Assembly: GCA_036785705.1 (NCBI GenBank)
Contig: JAWUZG010000032.1
Coordinates: 11,426,001-11,490,000 of the forward strand
Direction of reading: 5' to 3'
From: Acanthornis magna
Taxonomy: Eukaryota; Chordata; Aves; Passeriformes; Acanthizidae
DNA: 64,000 nucleotides
The position numbers and the translations under genes were made by a program. Below the pieces are notes generated by a model that saw nothing but the letters and a program-made list of their open reading frames with translations, was not told where the DNA came from and ran no database searches. Shown piece by piece: positions 36,050 through 47,752 of this stretch. Every line of letters starts with the position of its first letter. Positions within the stretch are counted from its first letter, which is position 1.

Positions 36050-39000
36050 TTTACTTTCTCCCCATACTTTAACTGGTAAATGTTTTTTCTTTACTTGCCT
36101 TTGTGGTGTATGTTCACAGATACTCCTGACTTCTCTAAACTCAGTTGAGAAGTTCAAAGTCCTTTTAAACAGTCATACATTTTTTCTGTGATTTGTCACA
36201 TGTGTAAGAATTTTTTTCATCATATTTTGACATACATACATCCTGACATACATCAAAGTTTTTATCTCTGCTGTTTTTGATAACCAGCTGTTGTTTTCCT
36301 TACAATTATCTCTTTCAATTTACTCTACATTTCTAAAGCTGTCTCTGGTCATAAATCTAAAGTCAGTGTGGGTTTATAAAATGGACCTGCTCATGTTTGG
36401 GGATTCAGAAGACTATTTCTTTAAAAGTTCATGACCAATTCAAAATGCTGCTGATAAACATGCATACAGAACTGGCTAACCTTCACTTACGATGGTGTTC
36501 CATTTCCCACTAACCACTTAAAAGAATAGTCTGGCAGATAACACACAATCAAATAAACTTTCAGTGTCTCTGAGGTTTCTGTCACAGGTGACATTGTTCC
36601 TCTGTGTCTCAGCTCTGTGCAAGGGAGCTGTGTAGGCTATGGTGCTATGCCCTAACAAGCTCTTGAGAGTTGTTATATAATTCACTCCAAAGCCTGCAGT
36701 GGAGCACAGCTTACTACAACAAAACTGCATTTGGACTTGACCGATTACACCATCTATTCTGAACCCTTCTAGTCCCCAGGAGTGATGATCATCCCTGCTA
36801 TTAAAAGTAGACTAATATGTCAGTGGAAGTTAAGGGCTCTTCAATTCATACCGTGATAGTGTCATTCATCTTTAATGTCTGTGGGACCATTTATCTTTTG
36901 CATAGAAGCTCATGTTACATCTCTATGAGACCTTGGGCATGTCCTTTGCTTTATTGGCAGAGAATTTGTAAACTTAGGACATGATTAATGTAAAAACGTG
37001 TTTGTCTAAAGGAATGGTCCACATTGCCCAGTCTGGCAACTCCCCAATCTAGAAATGTCTAAAGTACTTCTGGATGCCCTTCTGGCTATCCTGAATGTCC
37101 TGAAAGCAGCTGAAGCACATACGTGAGAGACCCTGATTTTGGCAGCAGCTCTTCTGGAAGGAGTTGGAAGTTTTGGTGGCTCCTAAACTGCAAGGATCTT
37201 CTATGCTCTGTTGTTGAAGAAAAATCCCATTCTGACAGAGAAGTTGGGATCTGCGAAGGACATGAAGAAAAAAATCCTTTTTGTATGGTTCAGATGACAG
37301 GAATTCAGCTGAGGAATTTTGCCCAGTTAAAGGTGCTGCAGTTTGATAAAACTGTGGTTCATTTAGGGAGAGTCCAAATGAGAACAAAGAGAAAGTCTAG
37401 AAAAGGATAAACTTGGGGGGCAAGGGGGATTGAAAGACACTGGAAAAATTATTCAAGTGCAAAAAAGAAATAAGGCCCTTTCTTTGGGATGAGTTCTGTT
37501 CATCTGCTCTGTCTTACCAATAAAGTCTTAAGGTCACCCAGTGCAGACTGCATGTTTTAAAGACTTTAAAGCCTTTCCACAATTGATGGAATTTCTAAAT
37601 ACTTTAGCACAAATTATAGGACGTAGGAATTTAACTCCCTTCCTTACTTTATGCTATCCCTAGTAATGGGTCTAGTAATAGCTAGTAATGCCACTAACAG
37701 CTGACTTCAAAAAGGACACTATTTTTCAGATCCTGCTCTGGATTCAAGAAGGATGACCTCAATAATTAATCTTCCACTGCAGTTCTTTGTAAATAAAATT
37801 CCACCAACTGCTACATTTACACTCCTTGACAAGTGAAGATGTCACTCTTCAAATATTTTGTTGGTTATTGCTTGTTTTTTTTACAGCCTGTTATTATGTG
37901 AGGTTTTTTGCAGTTATGGTGTTTGTATCAAATCAGTAAGATATAGCCACGGTGCCAGGATGCTAATCTTACATAAACAGCAATAATGTAATTTTAACCC
38001 TTGGAATCTTATTTCTGGAGGATTCTGGATGCTTCAAGGTCAGTAGATCTGGGTCAATGAACATCACTGATGTCCAGAGGGTAGAAAGAGTCATTTTTAA
38101 GCATGTTTTCCAAAAATGCTTTTGAGCTAGTAGGTCATCCAAGATTTCCAGACTCTTACAAATATGGAGGCTTTTAGTGTAAGCTTTAAACACATTCTAT
38201 CACATTGACCCCACACAATGGACAACAGATAGGAAGATTTCAGATCAAGGGAACTAATGAAGTACATTAACCATCTCTCCTCCAACACTGTGCCCATGTT
38301 GACCCATCATATGGTTTTTTCCCATTCCCTAATGCTACCTGTGTAAGAGAATGAGCTATGGATGGGATCTGCAAATAGGGTTTCTGTTAGGGCCTGAATA
38401 ATTATGAAGAAAAATCCTTCCCTGAGATTAGTTACTACTCAGAGCATATAGCAAATTTGAGCATAAACCCAAAAATCTGTTAAGGTCAATTATTCGACTG
38501 AAATGTCAATTACAATTTAGGGACCTATGAAAAGAAGGGAAAGTTCAATGCTATGAAATATCACAAGCTGACCACAATTAAAAAGAAAAACCCACAACAT
38601 ATCTTTCTTCTAGGATGTTTCACTTCTCTTGTAATCTAAGCCAATGACAGTGTCTAAGGACAATGTCTTTTAACAACTTAGTTCCTAGAAAAAGTACAGT
38701 AGCTTACATGTCCATAAGCCAAAAAATTCAGAACAGGGTTTACTCTAACCAGTGTTAATGTATCTCTGTCTTTGTGGAATTTTTGTTTATCTGTAGGAAG
38801 TAATACTGTAGCTGATCCTAGTAATGCTGGCAGGGTAAATGGCCATTAGGGAAATGATAGAAATTATTCCAAAAGCTAAACATTTTTAGAAATGCTTCAG
38901 TTGCCCTGTTGTTTTCATTACTTTTTTTTCCCCCTGAAGTTTTTATTCAGCTTTTCCAGTCTCTGCCAATCACCCAGTAGTCACTTGTTTTACACTCAGA

Positions 39001-40374
39001 CAAGGACACCCCAAAAAGTCTCATACTAAGACTATCCTTATTAAAAATAAATGGTTATCATCTGCCCTTGTGCCCAGGCACAAATGTACATGTAATGGGG
39101 TGTGGCAGGAAAAAACAAATGCATATTATTACCTTGACTGGCACTGAGCAGGCTGCTAGTCTCAGGAGTTTGATTCAGCTTTCCCCATATAAGTGTCAGA
39201 TGCCATTTCAGGAGTACTCTACACATCCTCCAGCAGCAGGTCTCAAAGGTCATGGTTCATATCAGTATCATAGCTCCTGGCCCACTGGCCATGTCTCAGA
39301 TTCATAAACATAAACATCTAGGATGATTTTAGACAGCCAAAAGCAGCTGAAACACTGCCAACAGCATGTTTACCTTAGGGTGAAGTTGTTCTCTGGGCTC
39401 AGAGCAATGATGAGAGGTTCAGTTAGTTTGGCACATCTGAGATACCTGAAGAAGTCAAGAGAAAAACAAATAGCACAAGCAATAAAGAGATAGGTTGTTA
39501 TATCGAGCAACAGGTCAAAAGCAAGGCCTGAAAGTATTTGTACTCTGGTGATGGATACCTAGAAATTAGGACAGAAGAAGCACTGGGCAGACAATGAGTG
39601 GTCACCCTGATGGAGCAGCACATCAGAGGCCTCCCAAAACGACAGCCAGCAGAGCAAGCACTGTATGTAGCTTACCAACTTTAGAGGGGCAGGATGTACA
39701 GGGGAGGGACCAGTGCTGCACCTGAAATACTACACTTCCAGTATCACAAGAAAAGAGAAACACCCTGAAGTTTCTAAGCGATGAAATCCTGTGTTCTAAA
39801 AGGATAAACAATACTAGAGTTGTTCTATTGAGCTGATTTTGGAATGAAGATCACGATCAGGAAAAGCTCAACAGGAAGAGAAAAGCTGCAGATTTAGTTA
39901 TAAAGAGAGATTGCAGCTTCCTATTAAAGAACTACTTCCTTATCCATCCAGCTGAGGGACCTGTAAGATATGACGCTATTCCAGATTTGGCATTGAGTGT
40001 TCCCAGGGCTTGGGTCAGAAGATATTAATGGGAAGGCTCTTCTGCAGTAATATTCGCAATGTAATTACAAAGCTGAAATAACAGCCAGTAAAGTAAATCA
40101 AAGCATCACAAGGAATTTCATGAAAGATAACTCTCTAAAGTCAGAAAATTATGGGAGAGAGGGAAAAAAGTCCCAACAAAACAAACAAACCTCAAAGCAC
40201 CAACACAAAGAAATCACACACTGAATTCAATTCAACAAAAAATACAATTACAAAAGTAAACCCCTACAATCAGACTAAAGACCATTTGGAAAACACTAGC
40301 ATGCTCAGGTAATCTCAATGTTAATACAGCAATTCAGAAAGAAATTTTAAAAGTATTAAAAAATAGACAGGGCT
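36050..40374. other. Unique AT-rich stretch
   Basis: No recognisable gene. Overlapping ORFs on both strands at 37049-37410 (112 and 95 codons) have no known domain. The last 400 bp (39940-40374) may be a very diverged upstream part of the CR1 that follows, but I cannot align it with confidence. Confidence 0.4.
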
Positions 40375-40771
40375 AGCTGGCACTTATTCAAGAGCCCTGA
40401 AGTAACTCTAACATAAAATTGCAGAACTGCTGGCCGAGGTAGGCAACCTGTCATGTAAATAGCTATGGTGCCAGAGGACTAATGATACAACTAGATCCAC
40501 CAAAGGGGCTCTGCAGGAAAACCGGGGCACCACAGACTAAAGAGACAGATTTTCAGCCCTGGTGAGATGATAGAGTCTATAATGATGAACTAGACCACAG
40601 AACACCTAGATAAATCAAGTCCATCACAAAACAATCTGTGCGACTCCTGCAAGGGGAAAATCCTGCCTCACTAACCTGATGCTCACAAATGTAATATATC
40701 CAGATTTTTTTAAAGCCTGTAAAAAGCCCCAAGCTGAATTTATTCCTGTCAGAAAGCATCAGTAGAAGGGC
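40375..40771 (+). repeat. CR1 LINE, upstream part, plus strand
   Basis: The segment contains ATTCAAGAGCCCTGAAG, GAAAATCCTGCCTCACTAAC, ATGTAATATATCCAGATTTT and TTAAAGCCTGTAAAAAGCCC, all in CR1 ORF2 order on the plus strand. In CR1 the last phrases encode the stretch around the RT catalytic region, but here the frame is broken. CR1 similarity stops abruptly at about 40771 and resumes after about 41220, so this copy appears split by an insertion. Confidence 0.65.
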
Positions 40772-41219
40772 TGTTCCATGAGGGGGTAAGCCAGGAGCCA
40801 AGTGTAAGCTCAGCACAAGCAGGGCTCTCAGCCTTGGGCTCTGAGCCACAGCACTCCAAGGCCAGGTGGGTGAACATAAGCAGTTCATTACCCAGGGATG
40901 ATCAGGTAGGGCAAAGTCAGGCACTGAATCAGGCCCAGGGTTGATTCAGGATGTTCTGCCAGGAGAAATAGCAGCAGATTTCAGCTCAGGTCCAAGCATG
41001 ACACAGGTCTTGAGAAAAGGTTAAGCCAGCAGCACCATAAAATCTCAGCCAGGAAGCCAGGGCAGGAAGACAAAAGGCCAAGAAAAAGATTTACCTGAGG
41101 CGTGGCTCAGACTCAGGGCTAAACTAGAACCCCTGGGCTCTCCATTATAGCTGTGGATGTGGCCCCAGGAGGAGATGGTCATGGCAATTAAGGCTTATTG
41201 CTGCCCTCAGGCCCTGACA
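40772..41219. mobile_element. Probable insertion splitting a CR1 copy
   Basis: This block of about 448 bp is more GC-rich than its flanks. It starts TGTTCCATGAGGGGGTAAGC and ends CTGCCCTCAGGCCCTGACA, that is TG...CA. It contains no CR1 phrases, whereas sequence on both sides does. The termini and size fit an old solo LTR. However, I see no target-site duplication, no clear TATA or poly(A) signal, and I cannot name a family. A retained stretch of unusual CR1 sequence is the alternative. Confidence 0.4.
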
Positions 41220-41972
41220 ATAATAGAAATTCAGTCACCACAGACCTGTAGTAAAGGCCCTATTGAGGAATTAAAATTGGTTAGACAAGAGGAAGCAATG
41301 TTTCAGCAGTAGTGTCCCTTGGGATGTGCTTTTTGGACTGGTTTAACTGACATCTTTATCAGTGATCTGACGAGAGGAACAGAGTTATAAAACAACATAA
41401 TGAAATGTCCAAGTCCAGCAATGATATTAAAGCCTTTCACCTACTAAAATACTCAGTGGGTGGGCAAAATGTGGTGAGTGAATTTCAGTTTAGAAAAACA
41501 AAAGGTGATATATAGATATATATAAGTACAGGGCTACAAAGATGATTTGGGGGCTGTATCACCTCAATTATGAGGAAAGGCTGAGGGACCTGGGCCTGTT
41601 TAGCCTGGAGAAAACTGAGAGGGGATCTTATCAATGCATACAAGTATCTGAAGAGAAGGTGTCAAGAGGATGGAGCCAGGCTTTACTCAGTGGAACTGAG
41701 CAATAGGACAAGAGGCAACAGGAAAAGAAGTGGAACACAGGAAGTTTCACCTGAATATGAGGGAGACCTTCTTTGCTATGCAGGTGACTGAGCACTGGAA
41801 AAGGTTGTCCAGAGAGGTTGTGAAATCTCCTTCTCTGGAGATATTCAAAAGCCATCTGGACACATTTCTGAGGAAGGTCCTCTGGAGGACCCTGCTTGAG
41901 CAGGGATGTTGGACCAGGTGACCTTCGGTGGTCTTTCCAACCTTACCTGTTCTGCAATTCTGTAATTCTTTG
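41220..41972 (+). mobile_element. CR1 LINE 3' part, plus strand
   Basis: The element continues from the RT end (GTAGTGTCCCTTGGGATGTG, TCAGTGATCTGACGAGAGGA) through GAGGAAAGGCTGAGGGACCT, TTAGCCTGGAGAAAACTGAG and AGGTTGTCCAGAGAGGTTGT to the 3' end GGTCTTTCCAACCTTACCTG, then TTCTGCAATTCTGTAATTCTTTG. The 3' terminal octamer-like repeats are present. It is probably the continuation of the copy that begins near 40375. Short A/T microsatellite-like GATATATAG sequence lies at 41508-41525. Confidence 0.93.
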
Positions 41973-42059
41973 AGGTAGAAATTATATATATCACGTGTAC
42001 AGGTGCAGTTCCCAGATCTAAATTCAGCAACTCAGTGTGCAACTCAAACATTTGGAGTC

Positions 42060-43170
42060 AACTCTCTGAAACTGCCTTAGTGTGCAGAAGCAGCCTAAAG
42101 ACAAGCACTGGAGTGCACTGTGTCACCAGAAAGGGCATGGAGGACCGCTTCATGGGCATTATTTTGCCAATGCTGAAAATTTTGTTGCACCTGCATTTGG
42201 TATAAAGTGTGTAGTCCTGGTCTTCACATCCACAGGGAGCAGGAGATAAATAAAGTGCAGAGGAAGGCCCTTAAAATGATCAGAAGGATGCAGCAGTTGC
42301 CATACAGTAAGAAACTAAAAACCCTGGGACATTTAAATTTGGAAAGTAGGGGGCTGAGTAATATATTTATGAGGTTACAAAGTGGTTAAAAAGAACACAA
42401 AACTATTTTTCAGCATAATCCACAAGACTATAAGAGAAGGCACTCACTGAATTAGCAGGAGATTAGCATGAAACAGCTAAAATGAAATTAATTTTTTATA
42501 TAGAGGGTAGTGAACTTCTGGAACTTTTTGTCACAGGAGTTTGTGGAAGCAGGAAATATCAGCAGGCTTAAAAAGGGATTAAACAAATTTAAGGGCAGCA
42601 GATCTACAAACAGATACTTTGGGACTACAAATTGTTCTGAGTAGGAAGTGGTTTATCCTTTACTGTTCAGTATGGTATTCTAATTGTTTATCCCTGAGGC
42701 GTTGTTGTTGGACAGGCTTTTATAACTGGCAGTCTAACAGTTATCTGAAGTTTATGTACATTTACTCAAACTACTCTCTTTGTTAATGCCAGCATGAGTT
42801 TGGAGCAGAAATTACAACCAGCTTTATAAAGCAATAGGGGTTGGAGGGTTTAGAAGCCAAGCAGGCAATCTAGAACAGCACAGACAAGACCACTGAGCAG
42901 ATTACTTTACTTAGGCTCCCACCTCCAACAATCTCTGAACTGCTGGATATACACTGTATGTACCTGACTCTGTTGCCCATCTTGTTTCACATCAGACTCT
43001 TCAAATTAGTATGGATCAGTATGATATTTGTCTCAGGAAATTCCCCGAACTGAAATAGTTGGAGGACAGAAGAGTATTTGGGAGAAATACCTCCCATGGT
43101 GGCCCTTGCTCTTGTAAAAGGATATTGGTCTGAGTCAGCACGGCTGTTTCTACTCTGACTACATGAACAG
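42060..43170 (+). repeat. Older CR1/L3-like LINE 3' part, plus strand
   Basis: Diverged phrases in LINE order include GAGATAAATAAAGTGCAGAG, AGGCCCTTAAAATGATCAGA, TAGAGGGTAGTGAACTTCTG, CAGGCTTAAAAAGGGATTAA and, near the end, GGATATTGGTCTGAGTCAGC before ACGGCTGTTTCTAC. The last matches the 3' end typical of older CR1-type elements of amniotes rather than the recent avian subfamilies. It lies in tandem directly after a younger copy. The segment 42720-43080 aligns poorly. Confidence 0.6.
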
Positions 43171-43748
43171 AATGTGCTAATATTAAATTTGAAACTAAAT
43201 ATTCTTATCTGGTGAAGCCAGAAAACAGCTGGTGTAATTCCTTTGCACCAGTCTGCTCAACCAGTTGGAGGCCTTAAAATTCAACATTTGAAAACAACTT
43301 GTGGAAGACCATGTTCATGTACCTCATTGACTGTCTGTCACCAAATAAAATTTGATCACTTTTTAGAGGTGCTATGAGATAGTGTAAAATTTCAGTGGTT
43401 TTTCTGTTCATTGCTATTTTGATCCTCTAAGGGTCATATTCTATGATGTGCTTATGTGTTGTTAATTTTAGTATATCTTAAATTGGCTCATTTATCATCT
43501 GAGTGTTGTGCTTAGATAACATGCTCGATACGGCATTTTGTAGCTGGTTAAAGTACATTCAAATAACATTTTCCTTTTAATCACACAATTAAATAACTTG
43601 GAGACTCTATGATTAATATATACTCTCTATAATTACGTGAGTTCACTTTAGTTTTACATAAAGCCCCACTATTTCAGAAACCAGGTCTTGATAAAGTTTA
43701 AGGAAGAAGTGCTAACTGAACATACTGCTGGAGAGCCAAAGCCTGGAG

Positions 43749-44231
43749 ATGCTACATGACTTCCTTGAAGTTACTCAGGAAGCAGCAGAGGAGCTAAATT
43801 ACTGCTGGATCTCTTGGGTTCTGAACCACAACCACAACGTTGCCCTCCCTCTTCTCACTGCTTCTGCTCAAGCCGCAGCTTCCTACACTGATCTTCTGCA
43901 GCTATCTCCTAGGGAAGCCCAAGGGAATCTATCTTTTTGGACCTTCCTTCTGTGTGTAAGTGTGCTGGCAGATGGGTGGCCAAGTCACAGATGCCAAATG
44001 TCTGACTGGGTGAGGCTGAGCAGTAGCCCGAGAGCAAGGCTGCCAAGCTGCTCCCTGCAGACAAGGATCAGAGCCTGCACGAAGCCAGCAAATGTCCAAA
44101 TGAGGATGTTAACAGAGAAATATCTCCAGCAAAAGTCATGCGTTTTGGCTCTGCCTCTGCCTTACGCCACCATGATGACCCATTGTGGTAAACCAAACTT
44201 GGAACAAGACAAAAACTCTGGACACATATAA
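43749..44231 (+). other. 160-codon ORF, unrecognised
   Basis: An ATG-initiated frame of 160 codons starts MLHDFLEVTQEAAEELNYCW in a locally less AT-rich segment with no known repeat. The first third looks moderately coding-like (acidic and Ala/Glu rich, then Leu/Ala/Ser), and the rest is Cys/Arg/Ser-rich. I recognise no domain and see no clear Kozak context or splice sites that place it in a gene. Chance is the most likely explanation. An old coding fragment or unlisted repeat is possible. Confidence 0.12.
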
Positions 44232-45329
44232 AAATGCAGTTTATCCAAAAGAGTATTTTCCAAACTTCCTCTGAGCCTTCCTTCCTCAATGCAATGTTTG
44301 CTTACTCTGAGCAATATTGATTCCAGCAATGCAGACATTGTTTGAACAATGCAGACCCAGACTGAACAATTGCTCATAAAAATGCAAGCAACTTAAACTC
44401 ATCAGCCAGGGAGGCTAGCAGAGTTAACGAAACTTGAAAACTCTGCCATCTTGGACTATTTACTTAGAAGTGAAATGAAGTGCCAAAAGAAACATTCCCA
44501 AAAGCTAAATTTCATCCAGTACCCCAGAACTGTTCTGTTCAGGAGAGAAGGGGCCAAAAGTAGTAACCTGAAATGCAGCTTACAGGTTGCTGGAGAAGAA
44601 TGTCTCCCTTTGCTTAAAAAGATTGCCATTTGGGGAAAGCAACTTCCCATATGTAACTCAGGCCTTTGGGTGTAATCCCAGGGCTTTTGGGCCTTTGTGA
44701 AGGAATTACACAAACTTCAGAGGGATTCCTGAGACTTCGTGAGCCATCTCTCTCTGACACAGAGGCTTGAACTTTTTTCCCATTCACCTGGTGCTCTTAA
44801 GTCCATTATCCTTCCACATCAGGGCACATCCTGTGGGATACATTAGATTTTAACTAACTAACATTAACATATTCTTTTTTGTGTCCAATCTAGATCACAG
44901 GTGATTTCAAGCCCAGATAATGTCTCATTAGGAACAAAACCCATATCCATAGAAAATGTTTTGCCAAGAAGCCATGAAAATCTGAGCCGGGATAGTGAAA
45001 ACAATTTACCCCTTTTGTCTCTCTGTTCTCATGGATCTTCATTCTTCTTCCACAACCAGATCATATGTTTCCAAAGGGTACACAGCTTTTACTTAGAGAT
45101 TTAAATTGTGAAAAATTAAATATCCTTAGTTACAACATTTTAATAGTCATCTTCATGATCAAGTGTCATCTGGGTTACTTGGGTTTGATTTCTAACTGCT
45201 GAACCTTTTGTTTTCTATTTTAAGCTGCTTTTTTTTTTAAGCAAATTAAGTTGATCTCTCCATGGAGAAGTGTGGGAAACTATTTTAAGAAGTGATGGGA
45301 CACGAACATAATGTTAGTTACTGGGTAAC

Positions 45330-45370
45330 TTGTAGGAGGTTGTAGGAGGTTAGCTTGTAGGAGGTTAGCT
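45330..45370 (+). repeat. Short tandem repeat of a 10-15 bp unit
   Basis: TTGTAGGAGG is followed by two copies of TTGTAGGAGGTTAGC. The last two units are identical, indicating recent slippage. Confidence 0.9.
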
Positions 45371-47689
45371 GAACAATAATACTGTGAGCTGCCTCTAGTT
45401 TTTGACATACATAATTATGCAAAACAGTAGTGCTACATAATGATGACATGGCAGTTTGTGCAGTTTTGTGTTGCTTGATTTTGAGTTGAATGTTAGATCA
45501 GAAAATCAGGGAGACAAGATTTCTTTTTAAAAGTAGAATGTAAAGTACCATGTAAATGGTGAACCACAACTCAGGATAGTCAAACCTCATTCCTGACTGC
45601 TTTTTGAAAACTACATTCTGTGATAATTTTGTGTTTGAACAATAATTGTTTTTATAACTATTAGCTCAGCCAAAGTTTTTAATTGTCTGTTGTTAGTCAT
45701 AAAATAGGACATTTTAGTGAGTATGTGTATGTACATACAGATTTGTATAAAAAATAGTGTGTGTGTGTCTGTGTCACTTCTATCTCACCTTTTCCTAAGA
45801 GCTTGTGTCCTATCTGCCACAGCCTGATTAAATACATGTTAGATGTTAGATTCCTCTTCCTTTCCTGTAGACATAATCTTTCATTCCTCCACTGCATGGG
45901 GCCTAGGATGAGACCTGTTCCCCTGGCACTTGAAGGACTATCTTGTGACTGTTATTACTACAGAATTTTATTGGTTATTTGCTTTGCAGTGATGCCTCTG
46001 TGTGTCAGTCACAGTTCAGAACCCTTGTGCACTACACAGAAAATTTGTATAAAGGAAGAAACAACAGTTAGAGCTACGTAGATGGACAGTACTTAGCCCA
46101 ATAGGCAACTCTCTGAGCTTATCATCAACAAATTCCAAGCCTCTCAGGCGCTATGGAAAAGGCATATGCTATAACATCTCTGTGGTTATTGAATATACTA
46201 ATACATATGAAGAGGTTTCTATCTCATCAGAAGAGCAACTTGGGGAAATGCATGAAGATGCTTCTCATAAATATATGATAGGAATATGGCACTGTATTGC
46301 TTAGAGCTGGCACTGGCAATAAATGGACGATACAACATCTTCTCAGTGCAATCGGAGAGGACAAGGAAAATAACACTTGCAGAAGCATTCTAAATTAGCA
46401 GCCAGAATATTTGGCATGCCATTTTTAGGTCACGTGCTAAAATACTCTACTATGGTAATATGAAGCCAAACTAAAATCACAAAGGAAGAAATCTAACCTT
46501 TTTAGGTATTCCATTAGATATCCTGAATAATGGTTCTATATGGCTTAAATTTTGGTTAAGAAAAAGGTTTAGTCAATGGATCCTTTATTCCAACTTACAT
46601 GATTTCCCAGCTACATGTCCCCCCTCCAGGAGCTGACAGACTCTTCTGGTGGGCAGACTAGAGAAAAGGGGCAGCAAAAACTGAGAAGATGTGTCTGCTG
46701 TACCTTTCTACTCTGAAGGACATCAGTGCATTGTTTATTTGCACCTGAGGCAGCAATTCCTCAGAAATGTTTACCCCAGCTGGAGAATTGGAGGACTTCT
46801 GCAGCAGACTGGACTGCCAAAGAATGCAGTGGAGAAAACAGAGAAGTGAGTGGAGCTCAAGGTGAGGGCTGATTCCTGGCTCATCTACCTACAGAGACAC
46901 AGCCTCTCTGCAAGCTAAGGAAGAACATCCGATGGGGTCCTACAAACCAGTGCAAGAAACTTCAAAGCAACCTTGTAGAAGTCATATCCTGCAGCTATCA
47001 GCAGAGTTAACCATTACTTGAAAAGAGTTAATGTGCTAAGCAGAGCAGAATTTTGAATACACAAAACTATGACTCAGGGTCCTTGCCCATTTGCTGTGAT
47101 TTATATAAAAAATGGGGAGTAAAAAACCCAGAACTCTTCACAATGGTTTTGTTTTTATTTTTGAGTCTTACAAGGTAAAAGTAGCCATACGGTTGTGTTG
47201 GATATGACCCAGATTTGCCAAGAATAGCAAACCCATTTATTTCTTTGGGTTTAGGTACCAAAAAACTAGGTGCAAGGAGCTATCAAACAGTAAGAACCTG
47301 GTCTGCATTCATTAGAGTTCACATGTACAGAAATTACCCCCAAAACCCTGATGCAAAACCAGCGACATCCTACTCTTAGAATAGCTGGGTTTGGTACACA
47401 CGTCCTAAGGCTCTTTATGACTGTGTGGTCCTGCTTATTCTTCTAGTTGCTGGCAGGAGAAAAGGGCAATGGAAATCCTTGAATTGCCTACATGACAGAT
47501 TAAACAGTCTGGTCTCACAGTAGCACTAAGAAACTTGCTTGCAGACAGGGCTGAGCAGGAAAGCAGGACTTTGCTTGCATCATTTCGTCATTAATATCTA
47601 CAGTGGTACAGACAAAAGCCAGACATTCAAAGATTGCCTACATTTCCTTCTGGCAATCCACTCCAGATGCTGTCAAGTGACTTCTAGCA

Positions 47690-47752
47690 GTGCCCTTCTT
47701 GGAAAGAGGGATTAGCTGGATGATCCCTGCAAGGGCACTAACTCATTCCAAC
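47690..47752 (+). repeat. Small CR1 3'-end fragment
   Basis: The phrase GGATTAGCTGGATGATCCCT followed by GCAAGGGCACTAACTCATTCCAACA corresponds to the last 60 bp of CR1 before the terminal repeats. It is diverged and very short. Confidence 0.5.

Larger units (their letters stand above)
43171..47689. other. Unique non-coding stretch
   Basis: The stretch holds the 160-codon ORF at 43749-44231 and a small tandem repeat at 45330-45370, both listed separately. No repeat family or gene is otherwise recognised. Confidence 0.4.

Noticed and set aside
35903..36191. ORFs on both strands with Lys/Gln or Phe/Cys repeats
   Set aside because: They are produced by the CAAAA-type low-complexity tract.
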